NCBI GenBank assembly: GCA_045629945.1
Contig: JAZQSE010000017.1
Location: forward strand, 1 to 64,000
Direction of reading: 5' to 3'
DNA length: 64,000 nucleotides
Origin: UBA1765 sp045629945
Lineage (GTDB): Bacteria; Fibrobacterota; Fibrobacteria; Fibrobacterales; Fibrobacteraceae
Position numbers and translations under genes: made by a program. The notes under the pieces are model-generated. The model ran no database searches and was not told where the DNA came from. It saw only the letters and a list, made by a program, of their open reading frames with translations. The stretch's first letter is position 1, and every line of letters starts with the position of its first letter. This document shows positions 9,671 to 18,705 of the stretch, piece by piece.

Positions 9671-10150
9671 ATGAATATTAAATTGATTTCTATTGTTGCA
9701 ACAGTTCTAGCTGTTCTGATTGCCATTATGCTTTTCATGCAGAAAGGTAATTACATTTCTCAAGCTCAAACTCATTACGAAGAAACAACTGCCAAGAGTT
9801 TTAAGGGCTCATCACAGATTTTAGGCTTTGTGAATTCAGGTATTGAACAAAATCGCGATCTTTGGGCATTAGCATCAAATGCTATTCAAAATGTAAAGAC
9901 CGCTAAGCAAATGGCTGACTTGGAATCAAAAGCATTTCCGAGTACAAAGGGGTCTAATAGCATTTCACAAAAGACTCGTACATTCTCTTTGACTTCAGAT
10001 TTGTTCATTGTGTCTACATTTGCAAATGTTTCTGAAGATCCAAAAACTCAAGTGAAAACTTTAGTGGATTTACAGAGCATTTCTGTTGATGCTTTGCTTG
10101 GAAATGTGGCAAAGCCAGCCGCTGAATCAGAAGAAGTTGTTGAAGAATAA
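9671..10150 (+). CDS. Membrane-anchored protein of unknown function
   Basis: 159 residues, no family recognised. Single N-terminal transmembrane helix (about 5-24), then a helical periplasmic region and an acidic C-terminus (SEEVVEE). AGGAGATGAG-type ribosome binding site. Same size class and topology as the gene before it and certainly co-transcribed with it; a terminator follows at 10174. Function cannot be inferred. Confidence 0.7.
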   Translation: MNIKLISIVATVLAVLIAIMLFMQKGNYISQAQTHYEETTAKSFKGSSQILGFVNSGIEQNRDLWALASNAIQNVKTAKQMADLESKAFPSTKGSNSISQKTRTFSLTSDLFIVSTFANVSEDPKTQVKTLVDLQSISVDALLGNVAKPAAESEEVVEE

Positions 10151-10173
10151 TCATTCTTTTGCTTAGAATTTTT

Positions 10174-10200
10174 AAAGTCCCTTTCAAAGGGACTTTTTTA
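10174..10200 (+). terminator. Rho-independent terminator
   Basis: Stem AAAGTCCCT/AGGGACTTT (10174-10182 with 10188-10196) followed by a T run. It separates the membrane-protein pair from the tRNA gene. Confidence 0.9.
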
Positions 10201-10222
10201 TTATATTTGTCAGCGTAATAAT

Positions 10223-10295
10223 GCCTGGATAGTTTAACAGGATAAAACTAGCCCCTCCTAAGGGTTCGATTTGCGTTCGAGTCGCAATCCGGGTA
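10223..10295 (+). tRNA. tRNA-Arg (anticodon CCT)
   Basis: All four arms fold by hand: acceptor 10223-10229 with 10288-10294, D stem GTTT/AAAC, anticodon stem AGCCC/GGGTT with loop CTCCTAA (anticodon CCT at 10257-10259), T arm TTGCG-TTCGAGT-CGCAA. The acceptor contains two wobble pairs (G1-U72, U4-G69). CCA is not encoded. The gene sits alone between two terminators and reads the rare codon AGG. Confidence 0.93.
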
Positions 10296-10299
10296 TTTT

Positions 10300-10325
10300 A
10301 AGTCCTCTTTTTGAGGACTTTTTTT
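10300..10325 (+). terminator. Terminator of the tRNA-Arg unit
   Basis: Stem AAGTCCTC/GAGGACTT (10300-10307 with 10313-10320), loop of T, followed by five T. Confidence 0.9.
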
Positions 10326-10409
10326 GGTATTTATGGTTGATTCTTTCTATTTTTTGAGTGAGAAAAAATCGCCTTAAAAGTAGGCATGAATTAGGTTTGA
10401 AAGGATTTT

Positions 10410-12470
10410 ATGATGAATGTCAAAGACATGTTCGGTAGTTTGGTATTTAATGCTAAAACTATGACAAAGTATCTTTCGGATAAGACCACTCATAGTCTTT
10501 TGTCAACGATGGAAGGTTCGGCACCTTTAGACGCTTCTATTGCAGATGAAGTTGCAGAAGGAATGAAAACATGGGCTATGGAGCATGGAGTGACTCATTT
10601 TACGCATTGGTTTCAACCATTGACTGGAGTTACTGCTGAAAAGCATGATGCTTTTATTAATCCTGATTTTGATGGTGGGGTTATTTTTTCTTTTTCAGGA
10701 AAAGAATTATTGCAGGCAGAACCAGACGCTTCTAGTTTTCCATCAGGTGGTTTGAGAGCTACTTTTGAAGCGAGAGGTTATACAGCTTGGGACCCGACAA
10801 GCCCTGCATTTATTAAGAAAACAGATGATGGTTTGGCTGTACTTTGCATCCCTACTGTTTTTTGTGGCTATCATGGACAAGCGTTAGATAAAAAAACACC
10901 ATTGTTGCGTTCTCAAAAAGCTTTGATTTCACAATTATATCGTGTGGGAAAATTATTTGGCTTGCCGGAAACAAAAAGACCATACGCTACATTAGGTCCT
11001 GAACAAGAATATTTCTTGGTGGATGCGGATCTTTATGCACAACGACCAGATTTGATTCAGACAGGTAGAACACTTTTTGGCGTGCGCCCTGCAAGACACC
11101 AACAATTAGATGACCATTATTTTGGACAAATTAAGCCTCGGATTCTTTCCTTTATGGCTGAAGTGGATAACGAACTTTGGAAACTTGGAATCCCTGCTAA
11201 AACAAGACACAATGAAGTGGCGCCAGCACAGTTTGAAATAGCTCCTATTTTTGAAGAACAGAATTTAGCTGTTGACCATAATATGCTTACTATGGATGTT
11301 CTCCAGATGGTTGCTGCGCGCCATAATCTGGTATGCTTATTGCATGAAAAACCTTTTGCTGGAGTGAATGGGTCTGGTAAGCACAATAATTGGTCTATTA
11401 CTGGTCCAGATGGCAAAAATTGGCTATCTCCAGGGAAAAATCCTCAGGAAAATGCAAAGTTCCTTTTGATTCTTGTGGCTATTATTAAAGCGGTTGATGA
11501 ACATGCTCGATTGATTCGGGCGGCCGTGGCAGCTCCTGGAAACGACCATCGTCTTGGAGCAAATGAAGCACCTCCAGCTATTATTTCCATTTTCCTTGGC
11601 GATCAATTAAGCGATGTGGTGCAACAATTAAAGACTGGGGCTGCTAAGTCATCTAAATCATCAACTTCGATGGAAATAGGTGTTGATTCTTTGCCTAAAT
11701 TATCTAGAGATGCGACAGATAGAAACAGAACAAGTCCGTTTGCATTTACTGGTAATAAGTTTGAATTGCGTGCTGTTGGTTCGACTGCAAGTTGTGCTAC
11801 TGCAAATACGGTTTTGAATTTGATTTGTGCAGCTTCTTTAGATGAAATGCTTACGCAATTAGAAAATGATTTGGCTAGTGGTAAAGAATTCCATATTGCG
11901 TTACAAGAACTTTTAACTCAAGAAGTTAATGCTCATGATAAAATAATTTTTGATGGCAATGGTTATAGTGAAGAATGGGTTAAAGAAGCCAAACGTCGTG
12001 GGCTTCCTAATATTCAGACAACGCCAGAAGCCTTAAAAGCTTATTTAGATGAAAACGTTGTTGCTTTGTTTGAAAAATATAATGTGCTTTCTCGTGAAGA
12101 GTTAAAGAGCCGTTATGTGATAGGCAATCAACATTATGAAACTATTATTACTCTTGAAGCGGAATGTTCTTTGAGAATTGCTAAGACAATGATTTTACCG
12201 GCTGCTATTTCTTATGCAACAGAACTTGCTGATTCTGCTGATGCGGTGGAATCTGATACACTTTCTAAATATGCAAAAGAAGTCGCTGATTTGGTTGATG
12301 ATCTTTTGGCAGGCATTCAATTGTTAGAAAAGTCTTTGCGGAAAAATATTGCAAAAGAAAATGTTAAAGCAATGGAAAAAGTTCGTGAAGCCGCTGATGC
12401 ATTAGAATTGATTGTCCCAGAAAATCAATGGCCTTTGCCGGGTTATGGGGAAATGTTTTTTGTTGGGTAG
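10410..12470 (+). CDS. glnN: Glutamine synthetase type III
   Basis: 686 residues, in the range of GSIII (about 700) and far longer than GSI/GSII. Catalyses ATP-dependent ligation of ammonia to glutamate, the entry point of nitrogen assimilation. The GSIII-specific N-terminus (GVTHFTHWFQPLTG, FSGKELLQAEPDASSFPSGG) and the catalytic segments (LGPEQEYFLVD, TRHNEVAPAQFEIAPIFE, GVNGSGKHNNWS, GNDHRLGANEAPPAIISIFLG) are all present, followed by the family's C-terminal helical extension. GAAAGGA ribosome binding site; ATG 10410 is followed directly by a second ATG at 10413. The downstream lipoprotein gene starts 6 bases after the stop. No PII or regulatory gene is adjacent. Confidence 0.95.
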   Translation: MMNVKDMFGSLVFNAKTMTKYLSDKTTHSLLSTMEGSAPLDASIADEVAEGMKTWAMEHGVTHFTHWFQPLTGVTAEKHDAFINPDFDGGVIFSFSGKELLQAEPDASSFPSGGLRATFEARGYTAWDPTSPAFIKKTDDGLAVLCIPTVFCGYHGQALDKKTPLLRSQKALISQLYRVGKLFGLPETKRPYATLGPEQEYFLVDADLYAQRPDLIQTGRTLFGVRPARHQQLDDHYFGQIKPRILSFMAEVDNELWKLGIPAKTRHNEVAPAQFEIAPIFEEQNLAVDHNMLTMDVLQMVAARHNLVCLLHEKPFAGVNGSGKHNNWSITGPDGKNWLSPGKNPQENAKFLLILVAIIKAVDEHARLIRAAVAAPGNDHRLGANEAPPAIISIFLGDQLSDVVQQLKTGAAKSSKSSTSMEIGVDSLPKLSRDATDRNRTSPFAFTGNKFELRAVGSTASCATANTVLNLICAASLDEMLTQLENDLASGKEFHIALQELLTQEVNAHDKIIFDGNGYSEEWVKEAKRRGLPNIQTTPEALKAYLDENVVALFEKYNVLSREELKSRYVIGNQHYETIITLEAECSLRIAKTMILPAAISYATELADSADAVESDTLSKYAKEVADLVDDLLAGIQLLEKSLRKNIAKENVKAMEKVREAADALELIVPENQWPLPGYGEMFFVG

Positions 12471-12476
12471 TATTTA

Positions 12477-14792
12477 ATGAAAAAGAAATTGTTTTTAATA
12501 CTTTCTTTTTTGTGCTGTGCTATTTTTTGCATAGCATGTTCTGATGATTCTGATGGCGAGGAATATCTTTTTGATAGAGAAATTCTTGAAATGAGTATTT
12601 TGAAAACTTGTGCTGCAGATTCAAAAGAAAGTTCTTGTTTCCGTTTGCGTTATCGCTATCCAATAGAAACAGAAGATTTGAAACAATTCCTGATATGGTT
12701 AGATACAACAGTTATTGATGATACAACTCGTTCCGTTTCTTCTGTGGCCAAAAAGAATGCTACTATGGAAATACCTTTTCCAAAGGAGCCTAAAGGTTAT
12801 TATGATACTTTAGATTTGACCGAAGAATTGAAAGAATTTGCTGATAGAGATAGTGTGCAAATTGCGATTTGGCCAGAATATACAGATGGTGAAGATCCTG
12901 GAGCAGTACAGCGGGTATTTGTGCATTTCGGGGATGACATGGCTCCTGCAATTATTTCCTTGCAAGATTCTGTATGGGCTACAGGTGCTGCATTTGATTG
13001 GTCTAGGCCAACAGATCAGACTGATTTTTATACGCCGGAAAATATTTCCGGGCCGATTGCAGGGTATAATGTGGTTGTTTATGCGTTAGATGAATCTGAA
13101 AGCATCAAAGATTTAAAAGTTACTGTTATTCATTCTGGGAAAACGGATTCTTTAGGAAGTGAACTTTATGTAAAAAATGCTCGTTTTCGAGCTCGTAATG
13201 ATTCTGTTTGGTTAGATGAAAAAATTTCTGATAAAGAAGAAAAACGTTACCTTCGCTTGGCAGTTCTTGACGGAGAAGGTTTTTCAGAAACGGATTCTTT
13301 AAATCGTTTCCGCTTGGTTCTTTCTGGTTTAAAATCACAATCACGTTATACGATTGGGATTACAGCATTTGATTCTGCTGGAAATTATTCTGGTTCAACA
13401 ACGTCAGCCGAAATGAATCAAATGTTTATTACAACGGATAAAGTGGCACCAACAATGCCTACGGCTTTACGATTTATGAGAGATTCTTTAAATCCGGAAC
13501 TTGCGCGGTTAGATAGTAATAATCGACTACGGATTTTTTGGAGTCGGAGCTTGGATCCATTTAAAGAAGAGCATGGTATATTAGAAGATTCTGTTTTAGT
13601 TGTGCCAGATACTTGTTATGAATTTTTCTGTTATCGCAGTGTTGAATCTTACGAAATAGATCGTTGGTTGAATGACGAATGGGTTCGTTTAAGTGAGGCT
13701 GGCGGTAAATCAGAGGAACGCTATTTGGATTATTATGCAATAGAATCAGATTCAATGCAGTATTCTGAAAAGGGAACATTTGTTACTGATACTATTCGTT
13801 GGGTCTCTCCTGGAGATACTTTGATTTTACGCGTGCGTTCAATAGATTCATCGGGGTATTATTCTAGGGCCTTGGTAGATACGATTTATGTTTCTTCTGG
13901 AGAAAATGCAAGTATGAATTGCCCAGAAGGATTTTTGCCTGTGGCTTTGGGTGATTCTTTGCGATTTTGTATGGAACGTTTTGAACATCAGGATTCTTCA
14001 GGAACATTTATGACAAATGTTCTCCATTCAGAAGCTGTTGCGGCATGTAGTTCTCTTTCTGTATCGGGATTTAAAACTGCACTCTGTGGAGAACGCGACT
14101 GGGAATTAGTTTGTTTGACAAATGGCATTTCTTCTTATGGAGTTGTAGAAGAAAATGTTTCAGCATCTGAATACCTTTACACAAATTGTAATGTAGCGAC
14201 AAATGATTCTATTTCTGCGGCATCATTAGAAGCGCGTAATTATAAATGCGTGAATGCTTCGGGCGTTCGTGATTTGCCCGGAAATTATCAAGAATGGGTT
14301 TTAGGACGTTCTGCAGATACATTGGAATTGCTAAAAGGTTCTAGTTATCGTTCTTATGATGGGCTTGATAGAGAATCTATTGCGCTTTGTACGAATAGAT
14401 TCTTTCCGTTTTATACAAGGCGTGCTTTTGTAAAAGATACAATTGTTTATTTGTATCGTAGTGGAACAGTTGTGGATACAAGTTTAGTAGAAGATACAAC
14501 AAGAACGCTTTATAAAAAGTTAACGCAAAAAGATTTTAAGGATTCCTTGCAAATTTTTGCTGTAAAAAATCCTGCAACAGGAGAAATTGTTGGCTATGAT
14601 TATGCTCCTTTACAAGAATATCGCAAAGGCGGAGAAGAGTGGTTAAAGAATTTAGCTGGAAATATGGAATATGAACCCGATAGAATCGAAGTGGTTTTCT
14701 TATTAGGGGGCAATACGCCTTATAAAAAAGTGGCGGCATTTTATAAAAATACATCTATTGGATTTAGGTGCTGCGCTTATCCGGAAGAGTGA
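12477..14792 (+). CDS. Lipoprotein with FGE-sulfatase (SUMF1)-like C-terminal domain
   Basis: 771 residues. Lipoprotein signal with lipobox Cys21 (CIAC) and an acidic stretch after it. The middle (about 150-450) looks like fibronectin-III/Ig-like beta domains (ITAFDSAGNYSGSTTSA, LRVRSIDSSGYYSRA). From about residue 480 to the end it matches the layout of formylglycine-generating-enzyme-like domains as seen in the protein at 61433-62557: CGERDWELVC, LPGNYQEWV, GSSYRSY, GFRCC near the C-terminus. Such domains in bacterial surface proteins often bind ligands, not sulfatases. Six-base gap after glnN suggests co-transcription, although no metabolic link is evident. Confidence 0.7.
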   Translation: MKKKLFLILSFLCCAIFCIACSDDSDGEEYLFDREILEMSILKTCAADSKESSCFRLRYRYPIETEDLKQFLIWLDTTVIDDTTRSVSSVAKKNATMEIPFPKEPKGYYDTLDLTEELKEFADRDSVQIAIWPEYTDGEDPGAVQRVFVHFGDDMAPAIISLQDSVWATGAAFDWSRPTDQTDFYTPENISGPIAGYNVVVYALDESESIKDLKVTVIHSGKTDSLGSELYVKNARFRARNDSVWLDEKISDKEEKRYLRLAVLDGEGFSETDSLNRFRLVLSGLKSQSRYTIGITAFDSAGNYSGSTTSAEMNQMFITTDKVAPTMPTALRFMRDSLNPELARLDSNNRLRIFWSRSLDPFKEEHGILEDSVLVVPDTCYEFFCYRSVESYEIDRWLNDEWVRLSEAGGKSEERYLDYYAIESDSMQYSEKGTFVTDTIRWVSPGDTLILRVRSIDSSGYYSRALVDTIYVSSGENASMNCPEGFLPVALGDSLRFCMERFEHQDSSGTFMTNVLHSEAVAACSSLSVSGFKTALCGERDWELVCLTNGISSYGVVEENVSASEYLYTNCNVATNDSISAASLEARNYKCVNASGVRDLPGNYQEWVLGRSADTLELLKGSSYRSYDGLDRESIALCTNRFFPFYTRRAFVKDTIVYLYRSGTVVDTSLVEDTTRTLYKKLTQKDFKDSLQIFAVKNPATGEIVGYDYAPLQEYRKGGEEWLKNLAGNMEYEPDRIEVVFLLGGNTPYKKVAAFYKNTSIGFRCCAYPEE

Positions 14793-14872
14793 TTGGTTAA
14801 AAGAAATGTAGGTTTTTTGTAAGATTTTATAAATAAATATTTCTTTTGATTAAATTAAGTTATCTTTCCACT

Positions 14873-15889
14873 ATGAAAAAAATTTGCTTTGTTTTATTCT
14901 TTTTATTGACGTTTCCTGCATTTGTTTTAGCTCAACAGAGTTTAACTATTTATGCTCAAGAAAATGAAAATTCAAAAGTCAGAGGAACTATAACCTATGC
15001 TGATTTTGTAGAAGAATTGCCTATACCAAAAAAGAAAAAGAAAAAAACAATTTATGTGAAAAATAAAAAAGGCAAGAAAAAGAAAAAAGTTATTTATGAA
15101 GAATTTACGCCAAAAGAACCACCAACTTTTATTCCTGTGAAAACAAAGTTTGGAAAAGGTTTTGTTCGTCGTGCTGAATTTGCTCGTTTTAAGGAAAAAG
15201 CTTCTGATTTAAGCGGACGTTACGCTTCGGTTTCTGGGCATGTGATTTTAGAAAAGTCTCCGAATTCGCCGGGCAAATTTAACGTGACTATCCAGAATGG
15301 TCCAATTGATGGTAGGGCAGAAATTGCTTTTGGGAATGCTCCAATAATTAATGCCGGAGAACACAAACGTTTTCAATACAGTGAACCTGGCTGTAAAATT
15401 GATGTTGATCTTTACCAACGCAAAGTTCGTGTAGCCCAACAAGGCTGTACTGAATATAACTATGGAAATTACACTTTAGCTGGAGTTTACGATAGGTTTT
15501 CAGAAAGAAGTCGTAAAGCTGAAGTTTTTAATGAACCAGAACGTAAAGCTAAATTCAAAAAATTTGTCTGGTGCCCTGAAGGTTCTTTTTCATGTGAAAA
15601 AATTCGAGATGAAGATGATTGTACTGTAGAAATTGTTTGGAGTGCCGGAGGTACTGGAGTTATAGAAAGGCGCTGTGATGACAGAGTGCATAAATATCGT
15701 CCGTTTGAACGGATGATTCCAGCAAAGAAAGATTTTTTAAATGGTGAAAAACCGATTATTTGGAAAACAAAACGCACAGATATGTCCAATGAATGGATGC
15801 TTTGGTATTATTACCCTAAAGCCGAACGCTATAAAATGGTGCGGGCTGGTAGCAGAGAAGACGCTGCTTATATGGAGATTTACGAATAA
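14873..15889 (+). CDS. Secreted protein with lysine-rich insertion, unknown function
   Basis: 338 residues counted from ATG 14873, chosen because it starts the signal peptide directly (cleavage after VLAQ about residue 20-22); an upstream TTG at 14846 in the same frame is less likely. An SH3b-like N-terminal segment (SLTIYAQENENSKVRGTI) is interrupted by two lysine blocks (about residues 50-78) and resumes with KFGKGFVRRAEF. The rest has Cys-containing beta-rich segments (GCKIDVDLYQRKVRV, WCPEGSFSCEKI). No family recognised. Its stop overlaps the start of the PIN gene by one base. Confidence 0.65.
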   Translation: MKKICFVLFFLLTFPAFVLAQQSLTIYAQENENSKVRGTITYADFVEELPIPKKKKKKTIYVKNKKGKKKKKVIYEEFTPKEPPTFIPVKTKFGKGFVRRAEFARFKEKASDLSGRYASVSGHVILEKSPNSPGKFNVTIQNGPIDGRAEIAFGNAPIINAGEHKRFQYSEPGCKIDVDLYQRKVRVAQQGCTEYNYGNYTLAGVYDRFSERSRKAEVFNEPERKAKFKKFVWCPEGSFSCEKIRDEDDCTVEIVWSAGGTGVIERRCDDRVHKYRPFERMIPAKKDFLNGEKPIIWKTKRTDMSNEWMLWYYYPKAERYKMVRAGSREDAAYMEIYE

Positions 15890-16329
15890 TGCAACGTATT
15901 GAAAAAGCAAGACTCTTGTTTTTGGATTCAGGCCCTATTCAGAAGTTGTTACAAGCAGATATGGATATTTTCCCTGTAATTTCAAAAGTTTTAGATGTGG
16001 CTTATGAAAAAAATTTGCAGATGGTTGTTTCTCCGATAACTTTGCATGAAATTTCTTATCGGGCTTATGAAAAAGATGCTTCTTTATTAGTTCGTCAGTA
16101 TAAAGAATTTTTTACTAGGTCTCTTGGTGTGGCTTTACGAGAAATTGATGCCGAAATAGCTCAGGTTGCTGCTGATTTTAGAAATAAATATGGCTTGGAT
16201 TTAGGAGAATCTTTTCAAATAGCAACTGCTTTTGTTTCTGGAGCTGATACCATTTTTACATTGAACGAAGATTGGAATGATTACCTAGATGCGGTAATTG
16301 TTACACCAAGTTCTCTTTCGTTAGACTAG
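15889..16329 (+). CDS. PIN-domain-like protein
   Basis: 146 residues. Fits the PIN fold: LFLDSGPI (first acidic residue), LHEISYRAY (conserved Glu), LGESFQIATAF (matching the DA.IAATA motif, with Glu replacing the usual Asp) and FTLNEDW (last motif). PIN proteins are usually metal-dependent RNases, many of them VapC toxins. No antitoxin-like gene precedes it; it is coupled (TAATG overlap) to a secreted-protein gene. It could be a stand-alone nuclease or an inactive member. Its 3' end overlaps that of rsmE on the other strand by nine bases. Confidence 0.6.
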   Translation: MQRIEKARLLFLDSGPIQKLLQADMDIFPVISKVLDVAYEKNLQMVVSPITLHEISYRAYEKDASLLVRQYKEFFTRSLGVALREIDAEIAQVAADFRNKYGLDLGESFQIATAFVSGADTIFTLNEDWNDYLDAVIVTPSSLSLD

Positions 16330-17028
16330 TTTACCTAAAGCTAATAAGGCTGCAGTCCTTGCGCGTAAGCGCGTATTTCCTAATTTTAATAATTGTGTTT
16401 TGGCATTAGGAACAGTTTTAATCAGTTCTATTTCTTTTTCTGAAAAACCACCTTCTGGACCGATGAGAAGCGTTGTTGGAACATTTGAATCTAAATTTTC
16501 TAATTGAGATTGTCCGTTTATATCGCAAAGGACAAGCGTTCCTTCAATGGTTTTTAACCAATCTTTTAATTCAATAGGACCTTCTATTTCTGTTTCCCAT
16601 GATTTCATAGATTGTTTTAAGCTAACACGACTTTTTAAATGACAGCGTCTTATCAAACGGGATAAATCAGAATTTTTAGGTTCTTGAGAATGTTCTGTTC
16701 GTAAAAATATGATTTTAGAAACGTTTGCTTGTGCAACATGAAATGTCACTTCTTCATTAGCGTCGTCTTTTAAACAAGCGATGGCTAATTGTAAACGAGG
16801 GGGGGCTTTTTCAAGAATTGAAATGTTTTTAATAAGGATTTTACAGGCTTTTGGGTTTGCATCTAAAATTTCAGCTTCAGCTAATTTACCTTTACCATCA
16901 CAAATCAGTAATGTATCGCCAACTTGAGCACGACAAACTTTTGTGGCGTGTTTACTTTCTTCTTCAGAGAGTATTTGTTCGCCAATCAACAAGGGAGAAA
17001 GGAAAAAGCGGGTATCTGGGGATTTCAT
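16321..17028 (-). CDS. rsmE: 16S rRNA (uracil-1498-N3)-methyltransferase
   Basis: 235 residues, normal for RsmE, a SPOUT-class SAM-dependent enzyme that methylates U1498 of 16S rRNA. N-terminal PUA-like RNA-binding part (HATKVCRAQVGDTLLICDGKGK) and C-terminal knotted catalytic part with LLIGPEGGFSEKEIELI and LGNTRLRARTAALLAL (family form LG.RILR.ETA; here ART replaces the usual Glu-containing triad). Transcribed divergently from the HAD gene with 31 bases between start codons. Confidence 0.88.
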   Translation of the reverse strand: MKSPDTRFFLSPLLIGEQILSEEESKHATKVCRAQVGDTLLICDGKGKLAEAEILDANPKACKILIKNISILEKAPPRLQLAIACLKDDANEEVTFHVAQANVSKIIFLRTEHSQEPKNSDLSRLIRRCHLKSRVSLKQSMKSWETEIEGPIELKDWLKTIEGTLVLCDINGQSQLENLDSNVPTTLLIGPEGGFSEKEIELIKTVPNAKTQLLKLGNTRLRARTAALLALGKLV

Positions 17029-17059
17029 AGGCTCTAAATCTAATTATATTTTACGGAGT

Positions 17060-17872
17060 ATGGAAAAAAAGCGAGTTGCAAAACCTATTCGAGCTGTAGT
17101 CTTTGACCTTGATGGTACACTTTATCTGAGTGGAAAGCCTTTTGCTGGTGCCGTAGAAACGGTATGTCGAGTCGCAGAACATGTTCCTGTTTATTATTTG
17201 AGTAATAATACGAGTAAATCGCCAGTTTTTTATAAAAATCGGCTTTTAAAAATGGGACTTCCATTGCAAGGTGATTCAGCAATTATCTCTGCTTTGACAT
17301 TAGCACTTCAAAAAATTCATCAAGAAAAGATTAAAAATGTTTTCTTCTTTGGAAACCCAGAAGTTACAGAATGGTTTGCTGCTCAAGATCCGTCTTTGAA
17401 TTTGCGTCCATCTATAAAAGAAACAGAATTAGTTTTAGTCGCTTATCACAATTCGTTTGATTATAAAGAACTTTGTGAAGTTTCTTGGCGAATCCAACGA
17501 GGCATTCGTTTTTGGGTAACTCATAGCGATTTGGTTTGTCCTGATGCGATGGGGCCGGTTCCAGATATTGGTTCTTTTCTTTCAATGTTTGAAACTGCCT
17601 ACCATGTAAGGCCTGAGTTTTCGTTTGGAAAACCGAATCCAGATATGTTAGCCCCTGTTTTGAATCATTGTGCAGCAGAAGAAATTTTGTTGGTTGGAGA
17701 CAGACTTTATACCGATTTTGAATTAGCTATCCGTTCAGGGTGTCGTTTTGCTTTAGCGCTTTGTGGTGAAACAAGCAGAAGTGATTTGGCAAGACAAGCA
17801 AGACAACCTGATATTGTTGCTGAAACGGTTGCTGATATTGATTTTGATTCTTGTTTCCAGAAGGGGATATGA
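17060..17872 (+). CDS. HAD-superfamily phosphatase (NagD/class IIA type)
   Basis: 270 residues from ATG 17060, which has ACGGAG upstream; the frame is open further up but that part is antisense to rsmE. HAD motifs: I FDLDGTLYLSG, II YYLSNNTSKS, III near SFGKPNPDM, IV LLVGDRLYTDFELAIRSG. The IIA cap domain sits between motifs II and III, as in NagD, p-nitrophenylphosphatase and phosphoglycolate phosphatase. Substrate unknown. Its stop overlaps the znuA start (ATGA), so it belongs to the zinc-transport operon at the transcript level. Confidence 0.82.
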   Translation: MEKKRVAKPIRAVVFDLDGTLYLSGKPFAGAVETVCRVAEHVPVYYLSNNTSKSPVFYKNRLLKMGLPLQGDSAIISALTLALQKIHQEKIKNVFFFGNPEVTEWFAAQDPSLNLRPSIKETELVLVAYHNSFDYKELCEVSWRIQRGIRFWVTHSDLVCPDAMGPVPDIGSFLSMFETAYHVRPEFSFGKPNPDMLAPVLNHCAAEEILLVGDRLYTDFELAIRSGCRFALALCGETSRSDLARQARQPDIVAETVADIDFDSCFQKGI

Positions 17873-18705
17873 AATATTTTTTTCTGATATTGTCTTTAGC
17901 TTCAACATTATTGGCATCTCCTGTTTTAACAGTAGCTGTCTCTTTGCAACCTTATGCCAAAATGCTTTCTCGTTTAGGCAAGGATCGGATAGAAATAGTT
18001 GTGCTCGTTCCAGAAGGCTCTGACCCACATACTTTTGAGCCCAAACCTGGAACATTAAAAGATTTTTCGAAAGCAGAAATTTATTTTACGGATAGATCTG
18101 GATTAGATAAAAATTGGTTGCCTCGATTTAAAGGTGTAAATTCAAAAGTTAAAATTTTAGCATTAGATTCTGGAATTCAGTTTGAAAGTTTAGACGACCA
18201 TCATCATGAAAGTGAGGCTTTAGACCCGCATCTTTGGGTCTCTCTTAAGAATGTTCAAATTATTCTAAAAAATATGTTAGCTGTTTTAACGCAGTATGAT
18301 CCGCAAGGAAAAGCTTTTTATGTAGAAAATTTTAACATGTATATGAAAGAATTAGTTTCTTTATCAGATTCGATAGAATCTCTTTCTAAAAAATTACCAG
18401 AAGAAAAGAAAACATTTATGGTGTTTCACCCTTCATTTGGTTATTTTGCGAGAGATTATGGTTTTAAGCAACTTTGTATTGAGGCAAATGGTAAAGAACC
18501 AAAGCCTAAAGATTTGCAACATCTGATTCAAGAAGCTAAGAAATCAAAAATTCAATCTATTTTTATTATGCCTAATTTTAGCAAGCGCTCTGCAGAAACG
18601 ATTGCAAAATCTTTGAATGCGAATGTAGTGACTGTGAATCCTTTGGCGTATGATTTTGAAAAAGCCATAAAAATTCTTGTAGAAACTCTTTCTAAGGTGC
18701 AATAA
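17869..18705 (+). CDS. znuA: Zinc (metal) ABC transporter substrate-binding protein
   Basis: 278 residues from ATG 17869 (AAGGGG just upstream; signal peptide starts here). Cluster A-I metal-binding lipoprotein/periplasmic fold: PHTFEPKPG with the first metal His, the His/acidic loop DDHHHESE typical of zinc-binding ZnuA, DPHLWVS, and VFHPSFGYFARDYGF with a third His. The signal peptide lacks a lipobox Cys, so a soluble periplasmic protein is expected. One-base overlap with znuC downstream. Manganese specificity cannot be excluded but the His-rich loop favours zinc. Confidence 0.85.
   Translation: MKYFFLILSLASTLLASPVLTVAVSLQPYAKMLSRLGKDRIEIVVLVPEGSDPHTFEPKPGTLKDFSKAEIYFTDRSGLDKNWLPRFKGVNSKVKILALDSGIQFESLDDHHHESEALDPHLWVSLKNVQIILKNMLAVLTQYDPQGKAFYVENFNMYMKELVSLSDSIESLSKKLPEEKKTFMVFHPSFGYFARDYGFKQLCIEANGKEPKPKDLQHLIQEAKKSKIQSIFIMPNFSKRSAETIAKSLNANVVTVNPLAYDFEKAIKILVETLSKVQ

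Noticed and set aside
12838..13089. Small plus-strand frame inside the FGE-like lipoprotein gene
   Set aside because: It lies in another frame of a long, well-supported gene and shows no protein features.
16943..17059. N-terminal extension of the HAD phosphatase
   Set aside because: The extra part is antisense to rsmE, lacks homology, and ATG 17060 has a ribosome binding site and fits the family length.
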